A DNA stretch of 64,000 nt from Rothia gullae (GTDB lineage: Bacteria; Actinomycetota; Actinomycetes; Actinomycetales; Micrococcaceae), in NCBI RefSeq assembly GCF_024294905.1, contig NZ_JANCOC010000005.1, forward strand, positions 1-64,000, in the 5' to 3' direction. Positions 36,804 through 46,400 of this stretch are shown one piece after another; within the stretch, counting starts at the first letter, position 1; each line of letters starts with the position of its first letter. A program made the translations under genes and the position numbers. The notes under the pieces are model-generated. The model did no database searches, was not told where the DNA came from, and saw only the letters and a program-made list of their open reading frames with translations.

Positions 36804-38324
36804 TTAGATATCCGAACCCATATCCAGGGCCAACATATCCTCCTCACGCTGACGACGAATCATCACGCGAGAAGGCTTGCCATCAGCAGTGGCAATCACC
36901 GGCGGGCGAGTCAAGAAATTATAGTTCGAACCCAGCACATAGCAGTACGCGCCGGTCGCCGGAACCGCCAGAGTATCGCCAGCCTGCAGGTCAGCCGGCA
37001 AGTAGCAGTAACGAACCACCACATCGCCAGACTCGCAGTGCTTACCCACCACGCGAGAGAGCACCTGCTCCCCCGCCGGGGCACGATTCGCCAGGGTCAC
37101 CGAATAATCCGATTCGTACAGCACCGGGCGGGCGTTATCGCTCATACCGCCGTCCACCGAAACGTAGCGGCGCACGCGAATCTCGCCGTTCTCATCCTCA
37201 ATGCTCACGTTCTTAATGGTGCCCACCGTGTACAGGGTCGCCCCCGAAGGACCAGAAATAGAACGGCCCGGCTCGAATGACATGTGCGGAATCGCCATGC
37301 CCAGGCGCTCGCAGGTTGCCGCGACGGAAGCGGCAATCGACTCGGTCACCTCGGTAATGGAGCGGGGGTGATCCGCCTCGGTGTAGCCGATGCCGTAGCC
37401 ACCACCCAGGTCCAGTTCCGGCAGGGTCACGCCCAGGTCACGGTTGAGGCGGTTCATGAACTCCAGGGCGGTAGTAGCCGCCTGCTCGAAGCCTTCCGCC
37501 TCAAAAATCTGCGAACCAATATGGCAGTGAATACCGCGGAAATCCAGGGAATCGGTCGCATTCAGAATCGCGGCAGCCAGAGCCGCGTAAGAATCGGTAG
37601 ACTCAACACCCCAGTACTCCAGCTCCTCCTCATCCAAACCGGCGAGCGCGGCGGTGCCCGGCTGCAAGGACATGCCGAACTTCTGGTCCTCGTGCGCAGT
37701 CGCAATGGACTCATGGGTCGAGGCATGCACACCGGGGGTGATACGAATCAGCACCGGAACCGGGGCATACGGCTCCTCGCCCTCAGCCACACGCTCGGCG
37801 GCAAGCTCAGCGTACACGCGCTCAATGAGCTTGAGCTCGTCCACCGAGTCAGCCACCACACGGCCCAGGCCGTTACGGATTGCGCGGGCAATCTCGGCCT
37901 CCGCCTTGTTGTTACCGTGCAGGGCGATATTCGCACCGGGCACCTGCGCGCGCAGAGCCAACGCCAACTCACCGCCGGAGGCGGTATCCAGGCACAGACC
38001 TTCCTCGGTCGCCCAGCGTGCCACAGCGGTGGACAGGAACGACTTGCCGGCGTAGTAGACGCTCACCTTCGCACCGTGCGCGGCGAAAGCCTGCTCAAAA
38101 GCGGTGCGGTAGGCGCGGGCACGGGCGCGGAAGGTCGTCTCGGAGAAGACGTACTGCGGGGTTTCGTGCTCAGCAACCAAATCGCTGACAGTCACGCCGT
38201 CGATGCAGAGCTCGCCCTGCTCATTGCGGGTGAAGGAATCCGTCCAGATGGTGCGGGACAGTGCTTCGGGGCGCTCGGGGTAGGTAAGCCATTCGGGGGC
38301 GTAGAGGGAGCGGGATTCGCTCAT
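36804..38324 (-). CDS. lysA: Diaminopimelate decarboxylase
   Basis: A 506-residue fold-III PLP enzyme. The Schiff-base lysine lies in VYYAGKSF (near 89), substrate and PLP contacts in HCHIGSQIF (near 268), the glycine loop in LDLGGGYGIGY (near 305) and EPGRSI (near 354). It makes lysine from meso-diaminopimelate. It follows argS, an arrangement well known in Corynebacterium and relatives. A GAAAGAG ribosome site precedes the ATG. Confidence 0.96.
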   Translation of the reverse strand: MSESRSLYAPEWLTYPERPEALSRTIWTDSFTRNEQGELCIDGVTVSDLVAEHETPQYVFSETTFRARARAYRTAFEQAFAAHGAKVSVYYAGKSFLSTAVARWATEEGLCLDTASGGELALALRAQVPGANIALHGNNKAEAEIARAIRNGLGRVVADSVDELKLIERVYAELAAERVAEGEEPYAPVPVLIRITPGVHASTHESIATAHEDQKFGMSLQPGTAALAGLDEEELEYWGVESTDSYAALAAAILNATDSLDFRGIHCHIGSQIFEAEGFEQAATTALEFMNRLNRDLGVTLPELDLGGGYGIGYTEADHPRSITEVTESIAASVAATCERLGMAIPHMSFEPGRSISGPSGATLYTVGTIKNVSIEDENGEIRVRRYVSVDGGMSDNARPVLYESDYSVTLANRAPAGEQVLSRVVGKHCESGDVVVRYCYLPADLQAGDTLAVPATGAYCYVLGSNYNFLTRPPVIATADGKPSRVMIRRQREEDMLALDMGSDI

Positions 38325-38359
38325 CGTATCTCTTTCTTAGCTATCTTTGTGGGCATGCG

Positions 38360-38398
38360 TTCAACCCCCGCCCCGGTAGCACCGGGTCGGGGGTTGAA
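38360..38398 (-). other. Hairpin between argS and lysA
   Basis: TTCAACCCCCG (38360-38370) pairs with CGGGGGTTGAA (38388-38398), with CCCGG/CCGGG inside. It fills most of the 83-base gap. There is no T run on the minus strand, so partial termination or attenuation between argS and lysA is possible. Confidence 0.55.
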
Positions 38399-38407
38399 AC
38401 GAGAGTA

Positions 38408-40072
38408 TTACATGCGCTCGGGTGCGCTCACACCCAGCAGGTTCAGGCCGTTAGCCAGCACCTGCTGCGCTGCGTTGTTCAACAGCAGGCGGGTACGGTG
38501 CAGATCGGTGACCTCTTCATCCGCCTTGGGGGCTACACGGGAGACGCCGTACCAGCTGTGGTACGCCGAAGCGAGCTGCTCCAGGTAGCGATTCACACGG
38601 TGCGGCTCGTAGAACTTCGCGGCATCACGCACAGCGGCGGGGAACTGGCCGAGTACAGCCAGCAGCTCGCCGTCAGCACCCGAGTCGAGCAGGGCGGTGT
38701 CCACGCCGTCCTCAACCTTCACGCCAGCCTCCGCGGCGTTACGTGCCACAGCGGCGGTACGTGCATGAGCGTACTGCACGTAGTAGACCGGGTTCTCGTT
38801 GCTCTTGGAAGTCAGCAGACCCAGGTCAATGTCGATGGGGGTATCTACCGAGTAGCGGGTCAGCTCGTAGCGAGCCGCGTCAACGCCCACAGCCTCGACC
38901 AGGTCCTCAAGGGTGACCACGGTACCGGCACGCTTGGACATGCGGACGGGCTTGCCGTCCTTGACCAGGTTCACCAGCTGACCGATCATGACCTCAATCT
39001 GGTCGGGGCGGTAGCCAAGAATCTGGGCGATAGCCTTCAGACGGCCCACGTAGCCGTTGTGGTCAGCACCGAGCATGTAGATTGCCACGTCGGCGGGGTT
39101 TTCTACACGGGTCATCTTGTCCTGGTAGTAGGCGATATCGCCCGCCACGTAGGCGTGGTTGCCGTCAGACTTGATGACCACGCGGTCCTTATCGTCGCCG
39201 TAGTCGGTGGTGCGCATCCACCATGCGCCGTCAGCCTCGAAGAGCTGACCGTTCTCGCGCATGGTCTCAAGCAGGGCGTCCACCTTGCCGCCTTCAAACA
39301 CGGAGTTCTCGTGGAAGAACACGTCGAAGTGAGTGCCGAATGCCGCCAGGGACTCCTTGATCTGATCGAACATCAGGTGAGTTCCGATTTCGCGGAAAAT
39401 CTCTTCGGGGTTCTCAGCCTCAAGCGCGTCAGGGCGCTGAGCCAGGATTTGGTCCTTAATGTCAACAATGTACGCGCCAGCGTAGCCGTCCTCGGGGGTC
39501 TCCTCGCCGCGGGCAGCGGCAATCAGGGAGCGCACGAAACGGTCAATCTGGGTGCCATGGTCGTTGAAGTAGTATTCACGCACGACATTAGCGCCCTCAG
39601 CCTCAAGGACGCGGGCGAGCGCATCGCCGACAGCAGCCCAGCGGGTACCACCCAGGTGGATGGGGCCGGTGGGGTTCGCGGAGACGAACTCAAGGTTGAT
39701 GGTCTTGCCGGCGAACTTGTCGCTGCGGCCGTATGCTTCGCCAGCTTCAACGATGGTGGCGGCAAGCTCACCAGCAGCTGCGGCGTCCAGGGTGATGTTC
39801 AGGAAGCCGGGGCCAGCAATATCTACGGATGCAACACCGGCGATGGCGCCGATCTTCTCTGCCAGAAGAGCTGCTGCCTCACGCGGGTTCTTGCCCACCT
39901 TCTTGGCGAGCTGCAGAGCGACGTTGGTTGCCCAGTCGCCGTGTTCGCGGGACTTGGGGCGCTCCACTCGGACGGCGGGCAGTTCAGCGCCCTCCACGAG
40001 GGTCAGCTGGCCGGAGGAAATGGTTTCTTCAAGGGCAAGCGCAATGGCTTCGGAGAGTTCTTCGGGAGTCAT
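38408..40072 (-). CDS. argS: Arginyl-tRNA synthetase
   Basis: A 554-residue class I synthetase. The HIGH-type motif is [14 protein letters not shown] (near 136), the KMSK-type motif is RMSKRAGT (near 369), and the DALR anticodon domain ends the protein. The N-terminal Arg-tRNA domain is present. TAGAAT ends 8 bases before the ATG with no ribosome site between, so the transcript may be leaderless. The neighbouring tRNA on the opposite strand is itself tRNA-Arg. Confidence 0.96.
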   Translation of the reverse strand: MTPEELSEAIALALEETISSGQLTLVEGAELPAVRVERPKSREHGDWATNVALQLAKKVGKNPREAAALLAEKIGAIAGVASVDIAGPGFLNITLDAAAAGELAATIVEAGEAYGRSDKFAGKTINLEFVSANPTGPIHLGGTRWAAVGDALARVLEAEGANVVREYYFNDHGTQIDRFVRSLIAAARGEETPEDGYAGAYIVDIKDQILAQRPDALEAENPEEIFREIGTHLMFDQIKESLAAFGTHFDVFFHENSVFEGGKVDALLETMRENGQLFEADGAWWMRTTDYGDDKDRVVIKSDGNHAYVAGDIAYYQDKMTRVENPADVAIYMLGADHNGYVGRLKAIAQILGYRPDQIEVMIGQLVNLVKDGKPVRMSKRAGTVVTLEDLVEAVGVDAARYELTRYSVDTPIDIDLGLLTSKSNENPVYYVQYAHARTAAVARNAAEAGVKVEDGVDTALLDSGADGELLAVLGQFPAAVRDAAKFYEPHRVNRYLEQLASAYHSWYGVSRVAPKADEEVTDLHRTRLLLNNAAQQVLANGLNLLGVSAPERM

Positions 40073-40080
40073 AACAAACT

Positions 40081-40086
40081 ATTCTA
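40081..40086 (-). promoter_or_regulatory. -10 box TAGAAT of argS, leaderless geometry
   Basis: TAGAAT on the minus strand with 8 bases to the argS ATG. No clear -35. Confidence 0.5.
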
Positions 40087-40146
40087 GCAAGCTTTGGCAA
40101 GTGCCTGACCGTTTATCTAGTGCTTATCTGATATCATGGGTGGGTT

Positions 40147-40220
40147 GCCTCTGTAGCTCAGCGGATTAGAGCACCAGTTTCCGGTACTGGGGGTCGAAGG
40201 TTCGAATCCTTTCAGGGGCA
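40147..40220 (+). tRNA. tRNA-Arg (anticodon CCG)
   Basis: A complete cloverleaf: acceptor GCCTCTG/CAGGGGC, anticodon stem CCAGT/ACTGG with loop TTCCGGT, so the anticodon is CCG and the codon CGG. T loop TTCGAAT. Discriminator A; CCA is not encoded. It is divergent from argS and followed by a terminator. Confidence 0.95.
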
Positions 40221-40247
40221 CGATGTTCTTATTCGAGAGGGAACACG

Positions 40248-40293
40248 GGAGCCGATATCCGAGGCGTATTGTTCGGGTATCGGCTCCTTTTTT
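40248..40293 (+). terminator. Terminator of tRNA-Arg
   Basis: GGAGCCGATATCCGA (40248-40262) pairs with TTCGGGTATCGGCTCC (40272-40287), followed by TTTTTT. Confidence 0.85.
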
Positions 40294-40497
40294 ATTTATC
40301 CACTCAACCTGTTATGCATAAAGCCTGCGCCGGGTGGCCGTTCCTACCAGCTCCATCTTCAACCTCAGACTTCAACCTCAGAGGGTGGACACTACCCGCC
40401 TGCCTGTTGTGTCAACGCTAACAGCCTTGAGAGAATGGGAAAACGCGCACACCCGTCACATCAGCACGGCTCAAGTCACAACAGCGGAGGTAACCCG

Positions 40498-41445
40498 ATG
40501 ACCACCATGCGCCAGATTCAGCTCACCGAATGGGGCAACGAAAGCGTTCTGCACGAAGCAAACGTGCCTATCCCCTCGCCGGTGCGCGGTCACGTGCTCA
40601 TCAAGACGGTTGCCGCCGGTGTCAACCCAATTGATGTGACCACTCGCAAGGGCCTGGGTCCCGCCGCTCAGCTGGCAGATCCGTCGTACAAGCCCTTCGT
40701 GCCCGGCTGGGATATTGCCGGCACCGTGGTTGCTACCGCCGGCGACTACACGGGTTTTAAAGCGGGCGACGGCGTATTTGGTCTTGTTTCTTTTCCATAC
40801 CCCGCCGGTGCGTACGCCGAGTATGTTCTCGCGCCGGCGCATCAGCTGGTGAAGGTACCCGCCGATGTTCCCTGCGCGCAATTGGGCGGCGCTCCCCTGG
40901 CGGCGCTGACCGCATACCAGGCACTCTTCGAAGTGGCGCGATTGAAGGAAGGTGAGCGCGTTCTCATTCACGCCGGTGCCGGAGGGGTCGGTCACCTCGC
41001 CGTTCAGTTGGCGGCGCAAGCTGGCGCTCAGGTTTTTGCGACCGCCTCCGCCGCGAACCACGAGTTTGTGCGCTCGCTGGGGGCCCAGCCTATTGATTAC
41101 CGCGCCGAGGATTTCCGCGCTGTACTGGGTCAGACCATGGACGTGGTACTCAATTCCACCGGTCAGCAGACTTTCCTCGATTCGCTGGAGGTGCTGATTC
41201 CCAGCGGCCGCATTGTCACCCTGACCAGCCCCGACCCACTGGATGTTGCGCGTGAGCGCGGCTTCGAGGCGCAGTGGCTGACGGTTCACCCGGACCGCAC
41301 GCAGATGCAGGAAATTGCCCGCCTCATGTCCGTGGGCCTGTTGAAGGTACACGTGGATCAGGTGCTTGAGTTTTCGCAGGCTGCGCAGGCTCACGCCCTG
41401 GTGGCGACGGGTCGCACCCGCGGCAAGATCGTACTGGTTCCCTAA
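40498..41445 (+). CDS. MDR-family NADP-dependent oxidoreductase (quinone reductase-like)
   Basis: A 315-residue medium-chain dehydrogenase/reductase without zinc-ligand pattern. The GroES-like N-terminal part contains GVNPIDVTTRKG (near 42) and the Rossmann part has HAGAGGVGHLAVQLA (near 147). Family members reduce quinones or enones with NADPH. Start set at MTTMRQ, which follows GCGGAGG. It forms a pair with the hydrolase gene 14 bases downstream. Confidence 0.88.
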   Translation: MTTMRQIQLTEWGNESVLHEANVPIPSPVRGHVLIKTVAAGVNPIDVTTRKGLGPAAQLADPSYKPFVPGWDIAGTVVATAGDYTGFKAGDGVFGLVSFPYPAGAYAEYVLAPAHQLVKVPADVPCAQLGGAPLAALTAYQALFEVARLKEGERVLIHAGAGGVGHLAVQLAAQAGAQVFATASAANHEFVRSLGAQPIDYRAEDFRAVLGQTMDVVLNSTGQQTFLDSLEVLIPSGRIVTLTSPDPLDVARERGFEAQWLTVHPDRTQMQEIARLMSVGLLKVHVDQVLEFSQAAQAHALVATGRTRGKIVLVP

Positions 41446-41459
41446 CGCGGCGCTGATTC

Positions 41460-42701
41460 ATGCAGACTTCTGAGAACGCACCGAAGGTTGAGGGCGCGCT
41501 GAACGCTGAGGACTCGCCGAATGTAGAGAGCGCGGCAACCGTTGAGAGTACCGATTACCGCTCCGGTTTTTACCGCGAGGCGGGCTTTTACGATGCCCAC
41601 TCGCTACCCGACTACGGCGCACAGTCGCCGGTAACTCGCGAAGCATTCGCCTACGATTTCTTCCCCGCGACCGGGGATATCTCTTCCCCCGTGCCGCTAC
41701 TGGTGTGGGTTCACGGTGGCGCCTGGCGCTTCGGCACCAACCAGGCCCTACGCGGCACTATCCTGCGCACCCCTGGCGGGGAGCAGCCTAATGCCCAGGC
41801 GCTCATGCGCGCCGTTTTTCAGAAGGCAGGCTGGGCGGTCGCATCCATCAACTACCGGTATTCGCATCAGGCACTCTTCCCGGGGGCCCTGCACGATGTG
41901 AAGGAGGCCGTGCGTTTCTTCCGCGCCAACGCGCACGAATTCGGCATTGACCCGCAACGCATTGCGGTAGCGGGCGGAAGCGCCGGCGGGCATCTGAGCA
42001 TGCTGGTTGCGCATACAGGAGATTCCGCCGCCGGTGCCTCTGCATCTGAGGATTCTGCATCTGAGGATTCTGTATCTGAAGATTCTGCATTTGGGGATTC
42101 TGCGAGCGCACCCGAGCACGACGAATACTTTGAAGGTAGGGCGGCGAGCGCCTACCCGTCCCACAGCTCGCAGGTGGCGGCCGCGGCTTCATTTTACGGG
42201 GTCAGCGATTTGAGGACTATCTTCACCGACCGTCCCCTGGCTGGCTACGCCCTCGACCACCCCGAGGATGACGGCGCCGAATGGCGGCTACTGGGAAGCA
42301 CCCACCCCGTACCCGCAGACGTGTCGACTATCGACGCTTCCAAGGGTGAGCGAGCGGTTCCGGGTATCTGCATCGAGCGCGCCCAAAAGAACTGGGAGCG
42401 TGCGCATCCCATTGATGCGGTACAGCCCCAGAAACGAGTAAATAAGGTCGAAAGTGCCTCTGCGCAGGGAACGAGCGGCGGGGGCACTGCCCTGATGCTC
42501 GTGCACGGTATTAGCGATTCGTGTGTTCCGTACCAGCAATCGGTGCGGGTGTATCAGGCGCTGCGCACGCGGCAGGTGCCTACCGATTTGGTGCTGGTTC
42601 CCGATGCAGAACACGGGGATTCGCGCTGTTTTAGCCCCGATATTGTTCAGCAGATGCTGCTATTTCTCAACCGCGCTGTTCAGTTCAACCGTAGCGTGTA
42701 G
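41460..42701 (+). CDS. Alpha/beta hydrolase/esterase with in-frame 15-base repeats
   Basis: A 413-residue serine hydrolase. WVHGGAWR (near 81) is the HGG oxyanion motif, GGSAGGHLS (near 174) the nucleophile elbow, and the C-terminal SDSCVPYQQS and DAEHGD segments provide acid and histidine. Between about residues 190 and 225 is an insert of acidic Ser/Glu/Asp repeats (ASEDS type). The first 35 residues are also low complexity. There is no signal peptide. It follows the MDR gene by 14 bases without a strong ribosome site and is probably cotranslated. Substrate unknown. Confidence 0.85.
   Translation: MQTSENAPKVEGALNAEDSPNVESAATVESTDYRSGFYREAGFYDAHSLPDYGAQSPVTREAFAYDFFPATGDISSPVPLLVWVHGGAWRFGTNQALRGTILRTPGGEQPNAQALMRAVFQKAGWAVASINYRYSHQALFPGALHDVKEAVRFFRANAHEFGIDPQRIAVAGGSAGGHLSMLVAHTGDSAAGASASEDSASEDSVSEDSAFGDSASAPEHDEYFEGRAASAYPSHSSQVAAAASFYGVSDLRTIFTDRPLAGYALDHPEDDGAEWRLLGSTHPVPADVSTIDASKGERAVPGICIERAQKNWERAHPIDAVQPQKRVNKVESASAQGTSGGGTALMLVHGISDSCVPYQQSVRVYQALRTRQVPTDLVLVPDAEHGDSRCFSPDIVQQMLLFLNRAVQFNRSV
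42042..42101 (+). repeat. Four-copy 15-base in-frame tandem repeat
   Basis: Units near GCATCTGAGGATTCT at 42042-42056, 42057-42071, 42072-42086 and 42087-42101; the first two are identical. Each adds five residues (Ala-Ser-Glu-Asp-Ser or close), so copy-number change keeps the hydrolase frame. Confidence 0.9.
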
Positions 42702-42719
42702 CTTGAGCGGTTCGACAGG

Positions 42720-43181
42720 TTAGCGAACGCGGTGGTTCACGTATTCGTGCTCAAGGCGGTAGCGTTCGAGGTCATCAAAAGCAACGCGACGGTGCGTGTT
42801 AATGCGCTCGAACGGAATATCTCCGCGCTCCAGCAGGCGAACAACGGTCGGGCGGGATACGCCCAGGTAGTCTGCCGCCTCCTGCGTGGTCATGAGGCGG
42901 TCCTGGCGTACCACGCAGACTTCCTTACGGTCAGCGAATGCGCGCGCTACGGAGGTGAGGGGTCCGTACATTTCGGGGGAAATCTGTACGCGCTCACCGT
43001 CGCCGGTGACCAGGTAGAGGGTTTCTTCGGCGCTGAGGCGGTCGAAGTGGGTGTGCAGACTCGCGTGGACGAGGGCTTGGAAGAGCTCTTCGCAGCGGTG
43101 GTGAATTTCTTCCTGCTGTCCATCTTCGCAGCAATCCAACACTGCAACACGTGTTGCCGGGTACGTCTTTGGTGATGGCAT
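42720..43181 (-). CDS. Excisionase-family HTH protein (orphan antitoxin-like)
   Basis: A 153-residue protein. The C-terminal third is a MerR/excisionase winged helix-turn-helix: MTTQEAADYLGVSRPTVV (near 97-114), then RLLERGDIPFERINTHRRV. The N-terminal 85 residues match nothing I can name. Proteins of this shape in actinobacteria are often the antitoxin upstream of a PIN-domain toxin (family knowledge), but here the next gene downstream is the convergent hydrolase 18 bases away, so no toxin is present. Start at the ATG with GAAGGAG five bases upstream; a GTG two codons earlier overlaps that site. Confidence 0.85.
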   Translation of the reverse strand: MPSPKTYPATRVAVLDCCEDGQQEEIHHRCEELFQALVHASLHTHFDRLSAEETLYLVTGDGERVQISPEMYGPLTSVARAFADRKEVCVVRQDRLMTTQEAADYLGVSRPTVVRLLERGDIPFERINTHRRVAFDDLERYRLEHEYVNHRVR

Positions 43182-43466
43182 AGTCACTCCTTCGTTACTG
43201 TGTTATTCACCACTGTAGCAGTTGAATGAAACTATCGAAAGAAAGTTAAGAAGCGCAGTTAATTCGTATCTACGGTGCATAAAATTCAGATGAATAATTA
43301 TTAATTCAATAGATAGCATTTGATGTCATTTATTGTACATTAACTGCTTGCCTGGAGTCAGTATTTCGCCGCCGCCCACCCCGGGGTTCCCGCGAACAAA
43401 CCCAAATATGACAAACAAAGCACACCCCAAGCCCACCGTGGGCAGGGCGAGTACACTGGAGAGGAT
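43182..43466. other. AT-rich divergent region
   Basis: Bases 43200-43345 are much richer in A+T than anything near. TGAATAATTATTAATTCA near 43292 is almost palindromic. Toward hrpA the base composition returns to normal, with TACACT (43452-43457) as a possible -10 box and GGAGAGGAT before the hrpA ATG. No gene is visible. Confidence 0.5.
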
Positions 43467-46400
43467 ATGTCTGAGCAGAAATCCACGAAAAAACACGCAG
43501 ATACTTCTAAGGCCCCCCGCACCGCCCCCACTATGGCGAGCATGGCCGCCGCAATCCACGCGGCAAAGGTACGATCCTCCGAAAAGACCGGCGAAAAAAC
43601 CGCAGATAAAACTACTGAGAACAACGCGGTAAAAAAGGGCGCCCAGAAGAATAGCACCCAGAAGAATAACGCAGACCGCAAGAACTCCTCCCGCGGCACC
43701 TCAGAACGCAACTCCAACGCCTCCCGCGCTAACCGACGCGGAGGCGGCACCAACCGCACCCGCAAGCAGGGCAACCAGCAGGACGACAATAAGAGCAACC
43801 AGCAAAACCGCCCGGCACCGCGCCGCTACGAGCCGCTCATCCCCGAGGTCATCACTTACCCCGAAGAGCTGCCCGTCAGCGAACGCCGCGAAGATATCAT
43901 GAACGCGATCCGCGACAACCAGGTCGTCATCATCGCGGGTGAAACCGGCTCCGGTAAAACCACCCAGATTCCCAAAATGTGCCTCGACCTGGGTCTGGGA
44001 GAGAAGGGCCTCATCGGCCACACCCAGCCACGCCGACTCGCCGCACGCTCCGTCGCCGAACGCATCGCCGAAGAACTCGGACAGAAAATCGGCGAAACCG
44101 TCGGCTACCAGGTGCGATTCACCTCCGAAGTCGGCGAACACAGCGCTATCAAGCTCATGACCGACGGCATTCTGCTCGCCGAAATTCAAAACGACAAGCT
44201 GCTGCGCCGCTACTCCACCCTCATCATTGACGAAGCGCACGAACGCAGCCTGAACATTGACTTCATCCTCGGCTACCTCAAGCGAATCCTGCCGCAGCGC
44301 CCGGATCTGAAGGTCATCATCACCTCCGCGACCATCGACCCGGAGCGTTTCGCACGCCACTTCTCCCCCAGCTACGTGCCGGGCAAGGGCATCGTCGACG
44401 AAAACCTCAGCGCCGAAGAACGCGAAATCGCCGAAGCGATCCTGCCCGACGACGCGCCGCCCATCATTGAGGTGTCCGGCCGAACCTACCCCGTGGAAAT
44501 CCGCTACCGCCCGCTCGACGAGGAAGACTACCTCAGCGACGACGAAATCGAAGACGACCACGACCCCACCGACGGCATCCTCGACGCTATCAAGGAACTC
44601 TCCAAGGAAGCGCCCGGTGACATCCTCATCTTCTTCTCCGGCGAACGCGAAATCCGCGACGCCAAGGACGCCATCGAAGCAATGGTTCTCAAGTCGCCGC
44701 GCCTGAACTACGAAGTGCTACCCCTGTACGCGCGCCTCTCGCTCGCCGAACAGCACCGCGTGTTCTCCCCCGGATCGCGCCCGCGCATCGTGCTCGCCAC
44801 GAACGTTGCCGAAACCTCGCTGACCGTGCCCGGCATCAAGTACGTCATCGATACCGGCACCGCACGCATCTCCCGCTACTCGGCGCGCACCAAGGTTCAG
44901 CGCCTGCCCATTGAACGCATCTCGCAGGCAAGCGCCAACCAACGCTCCGGTCGATGCGGCCGCGTCAGCGACGGCATCGCAATCCGCCTCTACTCCGAGG
45001 AAGACTTCAACTCGCGCCCCGAGTTCACCGACCCCGAAATTCTGCGCACCAACCTAGCAGCCGTCATCCTGCAGATGATCGCAATCGGCGTGGTCCGCGA
45101 ACCCGGCGATATCTCCCGCTTCCCGTTTGTGCAGCCGCCCGCATCCCGCGCCATCAATGACGGCGTGAACCTGCTACGCGAACTCGGCGCGCTCACCGAA
45201 CGCCCCCGTCAGCCCCGCAAGGGCCGCGGCAATAGCGCAACCCTCACCGCCATCGGCCGAGCCATGGCGGCATTCCCCGTGGACCCGCGCCTCGCCCGCA
45301 TGATTATCGAAGGCGGCCGCCGCAACTGCGCCAAGGAAATGATGGCGCTCGCCGCCGCCCTGACCATCCAGGACCCGCGCGAACGCCCCGCCGACGTGCG
45401 AGCCGAAGCCGACGCGATGCACGCCCGCTTCGTCGACGACACCTCCGACTTCTACTCCTTCCTGCTGCTCTGGGACTACATCAACGAGCAGCAGGCGGCG
45501 CTGTCCTCCTCGCAGCTACGCAAAATGTGCCACCGCGAATACATCAACTACCTGCGCATCCGCGAATGGCAGGACCTCTTCGCCCAGCTACGCGAAATGG
45601 GACGCACCGCCAACATTCACGCCAGCGGCGGCAGGGATATCAACGCCTCCGCCCACGAAATCGACATCCACAAGAGCCTGCTCTCCGGCCTGCTCTCGCA
45701 CGTAGGTGTCAAAGAAGAACGCGAAAAGGACTCCAAGGGACGCAACCGCGGCCCCCGCGAATACCTCGGCGCACGCGGCACCAAGTTCGCAATCTTCCCC
45801 GGCTCCGGTCTGTTCAAAAAGAGCCCCGACTGGGTACTCTCCGCCGAACTCGTCGAAACCTCCCGCCTGTGGGCGCGCACCAACGCCTCCATCGACCCGC
45901 AGTGGATCGAAGAAATCGGCAAACACCTCATCAGCGTGCAATACTCCGAACCGCACTGGTCCCTCAACTCCGGCGCGGCAGTCGCCTACGCCAAGGGCAC
46001 CCTCTTCGGCCTGACCATCTACGCCGACCGCCCGGTACAGTACGCCCGCGTAAACGCCGCCGCAGCCCGCGAACTGTTCATCCAGTCCGCCCTCGTCGAA
46101 GGCCAATGGCACACCCAGCACAAGTTCTACCTACGCAACCAGCGCGCCCTCGCCGAAGTCGAAGAACTCGAAGCACGCTTGCGCCGCCGCGACCTGCGCG
46201 TAGACGACTCCGTACTCTTTGCCTTCTACGACGCGCGCATCCCCGCCCACGTCACCGATGTGCGCGCCTTCGATAAATGGTGGAAACAGGCACGTCTCGA
46301 AGACGACAACTACCTGGACTTCAACCCCGAAAAGCTCATCAACGAGGAAGCCGCCGACTACGACGACTCTCAGTTCCCCCGCCAGTGGGTGCAGCGCACC

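Noticed and set aside
42007..42213. Possible CRISPR-like array at the 15-bp repeats
   Set aside because: The units are contiguous and in frame, without spacers, and lie inside a hydrolase gene.
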